Notes: generated by a model not told the origin, from the letters alone. 64,000 nucleotides of DNA from Pseudoalteromonas ulvae UL12 (GCF_014925405.1 NZ_AQHJ01000030.1:124001-188000); one strand, 5' to 3'; shown: positions 16,806 through 27,227, numbered from the stretch's first letter. Made by a program: numbers and translations.

Positions 16806-17324
16806 ATGGGTGATATTTTATCTCATACCCCAGTTTGGGTATTTGTGCTGTTTGCAGTGTTAGTTTTTTTTGGTTTTAAGCAAAGTAAACCTCGTCAGGT
16901 ATCATCATGGATGGTGGTCGCGTTGCCTGTTGCAATGTTGATATTGTCACTGGCGGGCGTGTTATCAGGGTTTGGGATTGCACTACTAAGCATTGTATTT
17001 TGGCTGGTGGGGTTGGTCTTATCGCAGTTATTCAATCGAGTGTTTAAACTCACCAGTTATGCAGAATATGATTTGCAAAATCAGACGTTTTTGATTCAAG
17101 GTAGTTGGATCCCTTTAGTATTAATGATGGCGATCTTTTTTACTAAATATGCCGTGGCTTTTTTACTTGCAACTGAACATGCATTGACGGTCGACCCGAT
17201 ATTTATGTTGGTGGCTTGTGCATGGTACGGGCTGTTAAGTGGCTCATTTTTGGTGCGAGCAATGGGGATTTGGCAAGCTAAGCGCCATGCAATCAAAGCC
17301 GAAAAAGTAGCAAAGGCAGCTTAA
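16806..17324 (+). CDS. DUF6622-type membrane protein
   Basis: The 172-residue protein is mostly hydrophobic, with about five membrane spans (first: TPVWVFVLFAVLVFFGFKQS). The opening HTPVWVFVLFAVLVFFG followed by KPRQVS resembles the DUF6622 family, which has no known function. The ATG follows AGAGGAAG. A bidirectional terminator at 17364-17400 ends the transcript. Family assignment is from memory of the motif and is moderate. Confidence 0.65.
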   Translation: MGDILSHTPVWVFVLFAVLVFFGFKQSKPRQVSSWMVVALPVAMLILSLAGVLSGFGIALLSIVFWLVGLVLSQLFNRVFKLTSYAEYDLQNQTFLIQGSWIPLVLMMAIFFTKYAVAFLLATEHALTVDPIFMLVACAWYGLLSGSFLVRAMGIWQAKRHAIKAEKVAKAA

Positions 17325-17363
17325 ATTATTTAAGCCCCTGTTATTAGGCTAAGCGAGTTAGAT

Positions 17364-17400
17364 AAAAACCCGAGGTACAGTGTATGTCCCTCGGGTTTTT
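17364..17400. terminator. Bidirectional intrinsic terminator
   Basis: A 12-bp stem (AAAAACCCGAGG at 17364-17375 with CCTCGGGTTTTT at 17389-17400) serves both the DUF6622 gene and the opposing metalloprotease gene. Confidence 0.9.
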
Positions 17401-17426
17401 GATGATTACACGCTAGTTAAGTTAAA

Positions 17427-19952
17427 TTAAGCTTTGAGTGCTTTTTCGATCAGTAAATCGATGTAAGCTTTATGGGCTTTGGTTGCTTTATCTGCACCCC
17501 AAGGTGTGCTGGCATCAGCAATGTCTTGCAGTTGACCTAAAGCAGCAGCGCGAGCAAGGTAGTCATATTTAGATGCTCGACCTGAACCTGCAATCGCGAT
17601 TAAGCGGTTTACATATTCAACTTGTAAATTTTGGCTGACTGAGTTGCTGTTGCCTTCTACAAAAATGCTATTGGTTAAATCCTGCATAAACTCGTTTAAG
17701 CTGTAGGTATTGCCGTACAGGGCTGTATCCGAAATACGCTGTAAAACGTTAGCATGAAGTAATTGATTCAATGCGTTTGTTTGCAGGCTCAGCAGCATTT
17801 TGTGTGCTTTAGGATCTTCATTTTTACCATAATGATTAAAACCACGGCGTTGCTGTTGCATGTAGTTATACAGCGGCTTCATGTTGGTTAAGGTATCGGG
17901 TGCAAATACTTTTTTCGCTAAAGTATTCATGGCCGCTTTTTGAATCTCAGCAGGCACAGGCGTGTAAGGTTTGACGGAATCATCCGTACCCACCACATTA
18001 CGCTCAACATAAACACCGCCAATATAGCGTGAAATCACGCCAGCTTGGGTGCGGTATTGACCAAATAACATATTGGCAGACGTTAATAGTTGCTGATGTG
18101 ATTGCCCTTCAACACGCGCAGTGTCAATGAGTTTATCTAGCATGTGATTAATTAAATCCATGCGATCACTGGCATACGCCACAGCGTTCGATGACATATC
18201 GCCAATCATCACACGCGGGTCAATATGGCGGCCAGGCGCGCGCATATCATCTGCATCGTTACCAAAAGCTAAGCCATGTTCATTTGAACGCGACAAGATG
18301 GTGTTTAAACGTGCTTGTTCAGCGGTTTCATCAGTCAACGCGGCAGAGTAACCGTACTCAATCGCCCAATCATCGTATGGGCCTGGCTCTGTTTGGAAGT
18401 AGTCACCCTGAGTTTGACCAAGCGGTGCAACATTTACAGGGCTGTAGTCCATCACTGAACCTGTCAGCACACCTTGTGTTTTTGATTTGTCGTGAATGTC
18501 TTTTTCGTTCCACAAAATTGAAGCTTTCATATTGTGGTTCAGACCTAACGTATGGCCAACTTCATGAAGCACGAGTTGACGCAAACCTTCGGCTAAGATG
18601 GCTTTCTTTTCAATGTCAGCGCCCGATGCCAACGTATTGGCCATCATCATATTTTGTTGTAGTTCATGACCTAATGAGCAATGTAATTGGTTGGCTTGAT
18701 CATCGGTGTGTTCAGTTAAGCTGGTGGCACCTTGTGAAAATAGCGAATCATAAATCCAGCGGTTTTTCATAAAGACAAACTCTAACATGATATCAGAGCC
18801 TAAAATTTCACCCGTCAATGGATTAGCTAGCGCAGGGCCATAGCCGCCAAAGGGTGGGCGTGGCGAAGAAGTCCAACGTAGCACGTTATAGTTGATATCA
18901 CCGGCATCCCAATCCGCATCATCTGGTTGCACTTTGACCTCGATGGCATTTTTAAACCCTGCTTTTTCAAACGAGGTATTCCATGCCAGCACTGCTTGTT
19001 CAATGGTGTCGCGCCACTCGATTGGCGTGGTGTTTTCTATCCACCAAGTAATCGGCTTAACCGGTTCAGAAACGGCTGCGCTTGGATCTTTTTTCTGCAG
19101 ATCCCAACGCTTGATTACATCTTGGTACGGCGTCCAATCACTTGAAGTCATTTGGTCGAATTGGTTGGTAAAGTAGCCCACACGAGCATCATCATAACGT
19201 GGCTGGTAGCTGTTTTCTGGTAGGGCAACAAATGAATGTTGCACCTTGACCGATATCGTACGAGGGTCCGAAACCGCAGTGGAGCCGCGCACAGTTGGAT
19301 TGGCGTTGGTCATCACATAATCAACAACGACATCGAGATTATTGGCATAGGTACGGTTAGATAAAATACGTGACTTTTTATCGTCTAATTTACCGGGGTT
19401 AAAGCGTTTTTTCGCATTTTTGTCGTTCGGGTTTTTCCATGGAGAGACTTTGTGTAGCGCTTCGCTTAAAAATAGTTTATCGACATTAAATGCAATTTGG
19501 CCTTTTTCGGCTTTTTCGATTTTTATACTGGCAAGCACCGCTTCCGAAATATTGGCGTCACTGGCTTTGGCGATGGCACTGTTTTCATCAAACAAGAAGC
19601 GAGGTGTTTTGCTGATAATATCAATGCGATCGAAGTGGCGGCGAAACTCAATTAGCTTGGTTTCACGATATGAGCCACGAAAATGACCTGCATCAGTGAC
19701 ACCATCGACGGTATGAGCAAAATAAACAAACGGCGTATTAAGTTGTGATTCGTTAATCACCATCAAGTTTTCGCCCGTTTTGGCATCTTGATACAAGTTA
19801 AATAAACCAGAGTACTCAGTTCTATCTTTGATGAGTGACGCGATGGTGGTTTCTTTTTTGTCTTTTTTATCGGCTTTTTTATCTGCAGCCAAAGCTGGAT
19901 TTGAGATGCTTAACGCCAAAGTAAGCGCTAACGCGATGTTTGAAATTTTCAC
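17427..19952 (-). CDS. Secreted zinc-dependent metalloprotease (DUF5117/DUF4953 type)
   Basis: The 841-residue protein starts with a signal peptide (MKISNIALALTLALSISNPALA) and a very Lys/Asp-rich linker. A DUF5117-like N-terminal region follows (GLFNLYQDAKTGENLMVI). Then comes the catalytic part with HEVGHTLGLNHN starting at His463, an extended metzincin zinc site with three His ligands, and a downstream Met in VMDYSPVN that fits the Met-turn. The C-terminal helical region has no motif I recognise. Members are found widely in Bacteroidetes and marine gammaproteobacteria; substrates are unknown. Monocistronic, with about 160 bp of non-coding sequence between it and the kinase gene below it. 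Confidence 0.88.
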   Translation of the reverse strand: MKISNIALALTLALSISNPALAADKKADKKDKKETTIASLIKDRTEYSGLFNLYQDAKTGENLMVINESQLNTPFVYFAHTVDGVTDAGHFRGSYRETKLIEFRRHFDRIDIISKTPRFLFDENSAIAKASDANISEAVLASIKIEKAEKGQIAFNVDKLFLSEALHKVSPWKNPNDKNAKKRFNPGKLDDKKSRILSNRTYANNLDVVVDYVMTNANPTVRGSTAVSDPRTISVKVQHSFVALPENSYQPRYDDARVGYFTNQFDQMTSSDWTPYQDVIKRWDLQKKDPSAAVSEPVKPITWWIENTTPIEWRDTIEQAVLAWNTSFEKAGFKNAIEVKVQPDDADWDAGDINYNVLRWTSSPRPPFGGYGPALANPLTGEILGSDIMLEFVFMKNRWIYDSLFSQGATSLTEHTDDQANQLHCSLGHELQQNMMMANTLASGADIEKKAILAEGLRQLVLHEVGHTLGLNHNMKASILWNEKDIHDKSKTQGVLTGSVMDYSPVNVAPLGQTQGDYFQTEPGPYDDWAIEYGYSAALTDETAEQARLNTILSRSNEHGLAFGNDADDMRAPGRHIDPRVMIGDMSSNAVAYASDRMDLINHMLDKLIDTARVEGQSHQQLLTSANMLFGQYRTQAGVISRYIGGVYVERNVVGTDDSVKPYTPVPAEIQKAAMNTLAKKVFAPDTLTNMKPLYNYMQQQRRGFNHYGKNEDPKAHKMLLSLQTNALNQLLHANVLQRISDTALYGNTYSLNEFMQDLTNSIFVEGNSNSVSQNLQVEYVNRLIAIAGSGRASKYDYLARAAALGQLQDIADASTPWGADKATKAHKAYIDLLIEKALKA

Positions 19953-20111
19953 GCGCAGTTCCTTGTTCTTATGTGTGATGTGTTGTTCGTATCTTTAAAA
20001 GTGTACCTGAACCAATATACGGACAAAAACCGGCTGCGTTAAGTGCACCAATAGCTGTGATGAACGCCCATTGGGTAGAAAAGTGTTACAGCATGTTGCT
20101 CGCTAGTAGCG

Positions 20112-21338
20112 CTAAAGTGGCCAGCTAAGTGTGACAACCGCGCCAATGTCATCATTACTTAAGTGAATATCGCCACCGTGCAATTGGATGATATCTTGGC
20201 ATAAAGAGAGCCCTAATCCTTGACCTTCAGCTTTGGTGGTAAAAAGCGGATTAAGGGCATTGTCTAAGTTGGCAAAACCAGGGCCAGTGTCTTTAATGAC
20301 AAGCACTTGAACATGATTATCATGATAGCAATGTGCTTTAAGTTGGGTACTTGGATGTGCTTGTTGGCTATTTTTAAAGATGTTGAGCAGTAATTGCTCA
20401 AACAACATAGGGTCCAGTGCAGCATGTTGTTCGCCTTGAAACTGTAATGACATGCCTAAGGTCGTTGCTTGTTCGTGGCATAGCTGCGCTATGTTCGTCC
20501 AGCGTTGCTGAGCCGGTGGTAAAGTGCTCAAATTCGCATAAGCGGCGATAAAACTAAGTAAAGATTCGCTGCGTTGTTTAATGCGCTCCAGTGCTTTCGA
20601 TACTTGTTCTGGGTTAAAGGGGCCATTGGTTAATAATGTGTCTGACAACGATGCAATCGGAGTGAGGGAATTGCGAATTTCATGGCTCATAATGCGCACA
20701 ATATCGCGTTGACTTTGTTTGTGCTGCTGTTGCAATGAATGCTCAATATTACTGGCGCTATAAAACCACCAAGCAGTGTGGTTTTGTTTAAATGCGACAC
20801 TACTACTGTGCCATTTTTGACTAAAGGCCGAATGGCTGAGTTGACCTTGTTGTTCATTAAAGCCTAATTTTTTTAGTGTATCGCCAATTAAAGCAGTGTG
20901 TGGGAAGTGACGTTTGAAGGCGTGATTGGCAAACATCAATTGCTGTTGCTGGAAAACCGCAATCGGCTCTTGCCAATGTTCAAAAATGTCATACCAGATT
21001 ATATGTGCATGCCGCTGGGTGTGCGTTTGGCTTTCACTTAGCTCTGTGATGGCCAAAGCCAGCTGTTGAGCTGAGCTGTTGATATCTTTGAATTTAAGAG
21101 TGATATTTTTTTCACCTTCAAGCTTAGTTTGACTAAAAGCAATCAAATCTTGCCAAGGTTGAGACCAAAATTGGTAGGCTTTGAAGGAGAAAAAACATAA
21201 CACATACGCTAAAACCAAGCCAAAACTGACCAAGAAAAGTGGACTAAAGTTTAATAAAAACAGTGTGGTAAGCGACAAGGTAAAGATCTGTGTGCTCACT
21301 AAGGTTAAGGTGAACATTACGCGATGTGTTTGCTGCAT
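20112..21338 (-). CDS. Sensor histidine kinase of the export cluster
   Basis: The 408-residue protein has two N-terminal membrane spans with almost no periplasmic loop (about 8-55). A PAS-like region follows, with FEHWQEPIAVFQQQQLMFAN near 115-135, then HisKA with the acceptor His in RIMSHEIRNSLTPIA. HATPase_c has N box NIFKNSQQAH and G boxes DTGPGFAN and GQGLGLSLCQDII. The short loop suggests it senses within the membrane or cytoplasm. Its ATG follows the TAA of the NtrC-type regulator gene with no gap, so translation is probably coupled and the two form a cognate pair. Confidence 0.92.
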   Translation of the reverse strand: MQQTHRVMFTLTLVSTQIFTLSLTTLFLLNFSPLFLVSFGLVLAYVLCFFSFKAYQFWSQPWQDLIAFSQTKLEGEKNITLKFKDINSSAQQLALAITELSESQTHTQRHAHIIWYDIFEHWQEPIAVFQQQQLMFANHAFKRHFPHTALIGDTLKKLGFNEQQGQLSHSAFSQKWHSSSVAFKQNHTAWWFYSASNIEHSLQQQHKQSQRDIVRIMSHEIRNSLTPIASLSDTLLTNGPFNPEQVSKALERIKQRSESLLSFIAAYANLSTLPPAQQRWTNIAQLCHEQATTLGMSLQFQGEQHAALDPMLFEQLLLNIFKNSQQAHPSTQLKAHCYHDNHVQVLVIKDTGPGFANLDNALNPLFTTKAEGQGLGLSLCQDIIQLHGGDIHLSNDDIGAVVTLSWPL

Positions 21339-22736
21339 TTAGCTATGAGCCGTGGATTTAAATTGATTGGCATCAAGCTGATATTTTTCAAGGCGACGAT
21401 ACAGAGCGTGGCGCGAAATCCCAAGGCTTTGCGCTGCCTTGTTCATATTCCCTTGATATTGCTGCAATGCCACTCTAATTTGCTGGCATTCGCGCTCTTC
21501 AAGGGAAGGCTCAGGCAAGGCTGCAGTTTGAAGGCTTAACGGGGGCTGCGAAGTAGGGCTTTTTGGCAGCATCAAATCATTGAAATCTATAATAACTTGA
21601 TTAGTTTTATGTCCTTTAAGTAGTACGCAGCGCTCCATTACATGACGTAACTCACGGATATTTCCGGGCCAAGTATAGTGCAGCAGACTCTGGCGGGCAG
21701 GGGGGGTTAAAGTTGGACAAATCAACTGATATTGCAAGGCAAACTGACTGAGGTAATGCTTGGCTAGTGGCAAAATATCGGCTTGGCGCTGGCGCAGTGG
21801 AGGTAACTCAATGATAAAAGTGTTGAGGCGGTAATACAGGTCTTGTCTAAATTGCCCGTTTTGTATCGCCGCTTCGAGGACTTGGTTAGTGGCTACAATT
21901 AAGCGGACATCTACTTGTTGAGGAGTATCAGCTCCGAGAGGAGTAAAGGTATGGCTTTCCAGTACTTGCAGTAATTTAGCTTGTAAATTAAGGGGTAAAG
22001 CACCAATTTCATCTAAAAAAAGGCTCCCTCCATTGGCGCTACTAAATGCACCTTGGCGTTGTGATTTGGCATCAGTAAACGCACCTTTTTGATGACCGAA
22101 CAGCTCACTTTCAAATAAAGATTCAGGAATGGCTGCCATATTTGTGGCAATGAATGGACCTTGTTGATAGCTCGACATGTGATGGATCCGTGCTGCAAGT
22201 TGCGATTTTCCGGTACCATTTTCACCGAGTATCAATACATTGGCTCGGCTAGGGGCAATTTGTCGGATCAGGGTTTCGAGGTGTTGCATGGCTGGTGATT
22301 GAGCAATCCAGTTTGAAGCGGTCGCTGCAATGGAAGCTGAGTTACTGCTTGCTGCGGTTGGTTTTATGGTGTGTTCAATCAGTGTTAATAATTTACTTTT
22401 GTGCCAAGGTTTTTCAATAAAGTCTTTTGCGCCGAGTTTTATGCCTTTAACAGCAAGATCTATGCTGCCCCACGCGGTCATTAAAATAATTGGTAGTGTC
22501 GATGTATCGAGCCTTTGCAGTAAAGAGAGCCCTTCTTGGCCTGAGGTGGTATCACGGCTAAAATTCATATCCAGCAATAGCAAATCGGGTTGATGGCGCT
22601 GAATTTGGATTTCGCAAGTTTTGATTGAGTCCGCCTCAAGAGTGCGATATCCGGCTTGGTTCAGTAAGAGGCTGAGTGCAAAGCGAATATCACAGTCATC
22701 ATCGGCAATTAAAATTAATCCTTGAGGCTGACTCAT
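21339..22736 (-). CDS. NtrC-family sigma-54-dependent response regulator
   Basis: The 465-residue protein has a receiver domain with the acidic pocket ADDDC and phospho-acceptor Asp56 in LLLLDMNF. An AAA+ domain carries Walker A GENGTGKS and the sigma-54 contact loop, here GAFTDA instead of GAFTGA. The C-terminal Fis-type helix-turn-helix is NMNKAAQSLGISRHALYRRL. An AAGGAAC ribosome-binding site precedes the ATG. It should act with sigma-54 RNA polymerase; the probable target is the -24/-12 site ahead of the adaptor gene of the same cluster, giving autoregulation. Confidence 0.94.
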   Translation of the reverse strand: MSQPQGLILIADDDCDIRFALSLLLNQAGYRTLEADSIKTCEIQIQRHQPDLLLLDMNFSRDTTSGQEGLSLLQRLDTSTLPIILMTAWGSIDLAVKGIKLGAKDFIEKPWHKSKLLTLIEHTIKPTAASSNSASIAATASNWIAQSPAMQHLETLIRQIAPSRANVLILGENGTGKSQLAARIHHMSSYQQGPFIATNMAAIPESLFESELFGHQKGAFTDAKSQRQGAFSSANGGSLFLDEIGALPLNLQAKLLQVLESHTFTPLGADTPQQVDVRLIVATNQVLEAAIQNGQFRQDLYYRLNTFIIELPPLRQRQADILPLAKHYLSQFALQYQLICPTLTPPARQSLLHYTWPGNIRELRHVMERCVLLKGHKTNQVIIDFNDLMLPKSPTSQPPLSLQTAALPEPSLEERECQQIRVALQQYQGNMNKAAQSLGISRHALYRRLEKYQLDANQFKSTAHS

Positions 22737-22766
22737 GTTGTTCCTTTTTAATATTATTATATTGGC

Positions 22767-25166
22767 TTACAGCTGCCTTAATGCTTGCATGGGTGCTTGG
22801 CTGATAATCCGCTGAGCCGGCAGTATCATAGCAATTAATACAATACTAATTAACAGTAAATCAATAGCGAGCATTGGCAGCCATGCAAATTCTGGCAGGC
22901 TACTGATGCGAATATGCATCTGCTGATATACCAATACCGCGGCCACTGCACCGAAAGTTAATCCCGTGGCTAACAGCCCTAGGGCGTTGTTTACAATGAG
23001 ACCCAACAAACGTTGGCGGGTTGCCCCAGTGGCCATGCGGATTGCAAGCTCGTAACGGCGCTGTTCAGTGATGCTAGTGGCAAGCCCAGCCATACCAACC
23101 GCGGTGAGTCCGAGCGTTAACAATGCCAATGCAAGTGTGAAATAAAACAGTGTCCGTCTTTTGGCTGTGCTTTGTAACCAAGTCTGGTTTTGTGTCTCAA
23201 AATGAAGCTGAGTTATGAGCGGATTTTGGGCTAGTAATACAGTGTTTAAGGCGTCAATATCGAACTTTCCTTTGGCTTGCTGGATAACCAATTCAAAATC
23301 TTGAGATACAAAAGAGCGATACGATTGATAAGAGGTAGGAAATCCAATTTTAGTATTGATAATTTCATACACATCGGCTGCGATACCAATGATTCTGCTG
23401 CCATTCAGTTCAGTATCAATGATATCAAGAGCTGTCTTATTCGGTGCGAGGAGCCGTGCTAGGCTTTCATTAATCACAGTTACTTTGGCTTTATCTTGCC
23501 ACTCTTGTTCTGTGATCGTACGCCCTGCTACCAATTTCATGTCAAAGGATTGGAAAAAATCAGGCGCTAAATCTCTGCTGTAATAAGTGAAATCGCGGTT
23601 AGTTAGTTCATCTTTTGTCATGTACATTCTGACAGTGCTATTAAGTGGTACAGCAGAGCCTTGCAATACCTTGAGACTTGGATCATGAGCTTCAATAGCA
23701 AAGATTAAATCAGCACGTATTTGTTGTGCCTGTGCAAATTTTTGCTCAGCAGAGGCTTGTGAATCAAATTGTGGGTACTGCGCTTTGATCAGTAACGTAT
23801 TGTCAAAGTTAAAGCCGAGAGTCGGGTAAAGGAGCTGGTAACTGTTAAATCCGACCATACTGATCGCGGTTAAGATCACACTACTTAAGCACAGTTGGAT
23901 AACAAACAGGCTTTTTTGTAAACCATGTCCGGATTGATGATTGAATCCCTTGCCACTGCTATTTAGCGCACTGCCGATATGTTTCAAATTCAGTTTTTTC
24001 ATACAGATACTGGCAAATAAAGCGGCAATTAAGACAATAAATAAGCCACTCATTAACACAGTATATGTATCTAAATGAACTTGATGCAGTAGCGCAAAGT
24101 CAGCACCAAAAATAATCGGCAACGCTTGGATCAACCAAGCGGCGCATAGTAATCCCAATACAAATGACACAACAAACAACGGCAGCAGTTCTAAGGTGAT
24201 GTGTAAAAAGAGCTTGAACCGAGAAGCACCAAGGCTTAGTGACATGATAAATTCATGCTGCCTCATTTGATAATGAGCGACGATTGCATTGAGTAGATTG
24301 CAGCAGGCAATGACTAACAAACCCGTGAACACAGCTAATAGCATTAAGATTAGATTTTTATGTTGGCTAGTAAGGTTATCGCGGTACAAGTTTATTTTTG
24401 TGTTCATGCCAACGTTGCCAAACATCTCACCTTTAGTGAGGTCGGTCATAAACTGATTTAGCTCAGTTTCTTTCGGTGGGGCTAATGTTGTACGGATAAA
24501 GACCACAGTATCAGAGGATTGAATATTCGTTTTACTTTTTGCTGTAGACTGAGGAGGGGGAAAGTGCCAAATTTGCTGGCTGGCATGTTGATCGCCCAAT
24601 TTATGTGAGGTGAAGTCGCTCAGTACACCACGAATTTGATAGTATTTTTCGTTTATTTGTACTGATTGTGTCAGCACATTGAGGTTGCTATTGAAGTAAT
24701 TGCGCCACAGGCTGTGCGAAATCCACACACCATCTTGTTCATCAGCTGTGTCACTGTTATCACCTAATAATAATGTTAAACCTAAAATGCGGTCGCTTTG
24801 ACGGCTAGCAGTGATTGAGATAGCTGCATACTCACTATCATTAAGGCTAAACGTGGTTGATTTGGCTAAGAAGTATCCCCAGTCTCCAAGGTGTTGATAG
24901 TGCGTTTTTAAGGCCGTAAATTGTTCTTCTCCAGCCGCTGGGATAGTGAATTCTTCGGATAATTGCCAAAACGATTCGACTTGATACAGTTCTTGCTCAT
25001 TTTTAATATCAGGTAAGGCCTGAAACAATGTATTGCTGCTGATAGCCAGCGCGGTGATCACCGCAGCTAAGGTTAAGCTTAACGTGAGTAAAATTGGCAA
25101 ACTGAAACGTGGCAGAGTGACAATACGCACGAGGCCATGGCGTAAGGCGCGCAGATAAAAACTCAT
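22767..25166 (-). CDS. MacB-type ABC transporter permease
   Basis: The 799-residue protein has a first membrane span at about 20-40, a large periplasmic MacB-PCD-like domain, three spans around 270-400, a second periplasmic domain and three C-terminal spans in an FtsX-like domain (GLATSITEQRRYELAIRMAT is the typical FtsX/MacB element). The duplicated layout fits the 800-residue permeases that pair with a LolD/MacB-like ATPase and work as mechanotransmitters rather than membrane-crossing channels. Its ATG overlaps the end of the ATPase gene by 4 bp. Substrate unknown; peptide or small-molecule export are both possible. Confidence 0.9.
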   Translation of the reverse strand: MSFYLRALRHGLVRIVTLPRFSLPILLTLSLTLAAVITALAISSNTLFQALPDIKNEQELYQVESFWQLSEEFTIPAAGEEQFTALKTHYQHLGDWGYFLAKSTTFSLNDSEYAAISITASRQSDRILGLTLLLGDNSDTADEQDGVWISHSLWRNYFNSNLNVLTQSVQINEKYYQIRGVLSDFTSHKLGDQHASQQIWHFPPPQSTAKSKTNIQSSDTVVFIRTTLAPPKETELNQFMTDLTKGEMFGNVGMNTKINLYRDNLTSQHKNLILMLLAVFTGLLVIACCNLLNAIVAHYQMRQHEFIMSLSLGASRFKLFLHITLELLPLFVVSFVLGLLCAAWLIQALPIIFGADFALLHQVHLDTYTVLMSGLFIVLIAALFASICMKKLNLKHIGSALNSSGKGFNHQSGHGLQKSLFVIQLCLSSVILTAISMVGFNSYQLLYPTLGFNFDNTLLIKAQYPQFDSQASAEQKFAQAQQIRADLIFAIEAHDPSLKVLQGSAVPLNSTVRMYMTKDELTNRDFTYYSRDLAPDFFQSFDMKLVAGRTITEQEWQDKAKVTVINESLARLLAPNKTALDIIDTELNGSRIIGIAADVYEIINTKIGFPTSYQSYRSFVSQDFELVIQQAKGKFDIDALNTVLLAQNPLITQLHFETQNQTWLQSTAKRRTLFYFTLALALLTLGLTAVGMAGLATSITEQRRYELAIRMATGATRQRLLGLIVNNALGLLATGLTFGAVAAVLVYQQMHIRISSLPEFAWLPMLAIDLLLISIVLIAMILPAQRIISQAPMQALRQL

Positions 25167-25900
25167 ACTGGCTCCGCTATTTTAGCATGGTTTAAATCAA
25201 GGTCGTTTGGCGCTTTGGCAAAGTGTTGTTCTGCCAAAATTTCGCCATCGAGCAAACGGATCTGGCGACTAGCCATTTGGCTGTAGCGACTATCGTGGGT
25301 CACCATGACAATCGTGGTTCCTGCCTGATTCAGCTCACACAGCAATTGCATCACTGCATCGCCATTTTGGCTATCAAGGTTTCCGGTTGGTTCATCAACG
25401 AGTAATAAATCAGGCTGACCGACCAAGGCTCTTGCAATCGCAACGCGTTGTTGCTGCCCACCTGATAGTTGGTTGGGTTTGTAATCTGCACGAGCAAGCA
25501 AATTGACGGCATCAAGCTGCTTTAATACCTGTATTTTTATTTCGCTGTGTTTACAGTTGCGATGTTCTAACGGTAAGGCGATATTTTCAAACACAGTAAG
25601 TGAATCAATCAAATTAAACGATTGAAAGACAAAACCTATGTGGCGATTACGAATTTTGGCACTCTGATCGATATTAAGTCGGCTGACATCAATATCGGTT
25701 AATAAATAGCGGCCTTGGTCGGCTTGTTCAAGCAGCCCTAAAATACTCAGTAAGGTTGATTTTCCGCAACCTGATGGGCCAACAATAGCGACAAATTCGC
25801 CTTGCTCTATGGTTAAGTGAATGTCGTTTAGTGCCTGAGTATGCAACTGACCTTTATTAAAGGTTTTATTAATGTTTTGCAGCGTCACGAGCGTGGTCAT
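25163..25900 (-). CDS. ABC transporter ATP-binding protein (MacB/LolD type)
   Basis: The 245-residue ATPase has Walker A GPSGCGKST, Q-loop FVFQSFNLIDSL, signature LSGGQQQRVAIARAL and Walker B LLLVDEPTGNLDS, which is the LolD/MacB/FtsE branch. A switch His sits in VMVTHDSRYS. It is the second gene of the cluster, 29 bp after the adaptor gene, and powers the permease downstream. Confidence 0.95.
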   Translation of the reverse strand: MTTLVTLQNINKTFNKGQLHTQALNDIHLTIEQGEFVAIVGPSGCGKSTLLSILGLLEQADQGRYLLTDIDVSRLNIDQSAKIRNRHIGFVFQSFNLIDSLTVFENIALPLEHRNCKHSEIKIQVLKQLDAVNLLARADYKPNQLSGGQQQRVAIARALVGQPDLLLVDEPTGNLDSQNGDAVMQLLCELNQAGTTIVMVTHDSRYSQMASRQIRLLDGEILAEQHFAKAPNDLDLNHAKIAEPV

Positions 25901-25929
25901 AATTATCCTTAGGAGTGGGCCTATGAAGG

Positions 25930-27174
25930 CTAGTTAATACTCAGCTGACTGAAATTGTGCCATTGACTGAGATCCGATGTAATGAGTTTTTGTCCTTTTT
26001 TCGCACCAGCGGCAATTAGCAGGTATTCACCGCTGCGTTCAGAAAAAGTCACAGTTTGTTGTTGCGCGATCTGGTTTTGTTCGAGTTGGTACACAATTTG
26101 AGTTGCTAAAGGTCGCATTCCTGGTTGCTGGGTAATAAACAATGCGTTGGGTTTGTGTGCAATAAAGACTTGGGCAGCTAAGTTCAATGCTGGGCGAATA
26201 TGTGCAGGGAGCTGATCGGAAATGTGCACTTGCGCTTGCACTGAACCTTCACTTACCACGGAGTCGAGCTGACTAATGTGGCCGTTGAGTAAGGTTTGCT
26301 CGTGTTTTATATGAACCTTGGCCCCTATTTCTACTTGTTCTGCGAGACGCTGCGGAATAAACACTTTTGCAATTAATTCGTTACTAGAACCTATTTTGGC
26401 AATAGTGTCTCCAGTATTTAGGTGCTGCCCTAGTTCAATTTCTAATTTTTCAAGAGTGCCATTAATATCTGCAGTGATGGTGAGGTTGGCTACTTTTTGA
26501 GCCAGCAATGAAACCTGCTGTTGTTGCAGTTCAAGATTAATGTGTTTTTGCTCTTGTTCAAGCGCTTGCATTTGCTCAAATGTATCAAGACGAAATTGCG
26601 AAAATGTCAGCTGCTGTTGCAGTTGTGCAAGCTTCAGTTCAGCTCGTTCAAGCTCAATGTGGGCTGCAATACCGAAATCTGCTAATTGGCGATTCGCATT
26701 TAAATCCAGCTGCGCTGATTCAATGGTGGCTTTGAGCTCGGCAAGTCTTGCTTGTTCGGTTAAGAGCTCATTTTTTTGACGTAGCGCAAAAGCAGCGCTA
26801 TCGGCTTGCAAGCGAATGAGTTCAGCTTTGCTTTGGTTATGTTCTTGGATCAAGTCTGGGTTAGAGAGTTTGGCAATAACGCTGTTAGCTAACACTCTTT
26901 CACCGCTTCGCACTAATATTTCGGTGATTTTTCCTGAGCTGGGCGCACTAATTAGTTTTTCATATTTTGACGCATATTGACCAAACACGGGAGCCATGAT
27001 GTCGATATCACCTTGCTCTACCTCGACAATGGTTAAATCGCTCAGCGCTAAAGTTGGCTTTAGTTGTAAGCTGAAGACAGATCCTGCTATTACGATTAGT
27101 AAGGCCGCAATGCCAAGACAGACATTACGTAAAATGTGTTTTTTTGGCGAGTTAAGTTGAATGTGCACAGGCAT
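25930..27174 (-). CDS. HlyD/MacA-type periplasmic adaptor subunit
   Basis: The 414-residue protein is anchored by one N-terminal span (NVCLGIAALLIVIAGSVFSL). A lipoyl-like half motif (APSSGKITEILVRSGERV) is followed by a long alpha-hairpin coiled coil at about 110-225 and a second lipoyl half with beta-barrel (ADINGTLEKLEIELGQHL). It bridges a MacB-type permease to an outer-membrane TolC-like duct; no tolC gene is in the cluster, so a shared one is likely used. It is the first gene of the five-gene unit and lies 54 bp from a probable sigma-54 promoter. Confidence 0.92.
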   Translation of the reverse strand: MPVHIQLNSPKKHILRNVCLGIAALLIVIAGSVFSLQLKPTLALSDLTIVEVEQGDIDIMAPVFGQYASKYEKLISAPSSGKITEILVRSGERVLANSVIAKLSNPDLIQEHNQSKAELIRLQADSAAFALRQKNELLTEQARLAELKATIESAQLDLNANRQLADFGIAAHIELERAELKLAQLQQQLTFSQFRLDTFEQMQALEQEQKHINLELQQQQVSLLAQKVANLTITADINGTLEKLEIELGQHLNTGDTIAKIGSSNELIAKVFIPQRLAEQVEIGAKVHIKHEQTLLNGHISQLDSVVSEGSVQAQVHISDQLPAHIRPALNLAAQVFIAHKPNALFITQQPGMRPLATQIVYQLEQNQIAQQQTVTFSERSGEYLLIAAGAKKGQKLITSDLSQWHNFSQLSIN

Positions 27175-27227
27175 ACCTCACACTGAGCGCTGATGTTTTT
27201 CAGCGCAATTAAAGAGTAACTAAGGTA

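Noticed and set aside
18191..18772. 193-codon antisense frame inside the metalloprotease gene
   Set aside because: It is the complement of a strongly coding gene with clear motifs; its own translation has no recognisable domain or ribosome-binding site.
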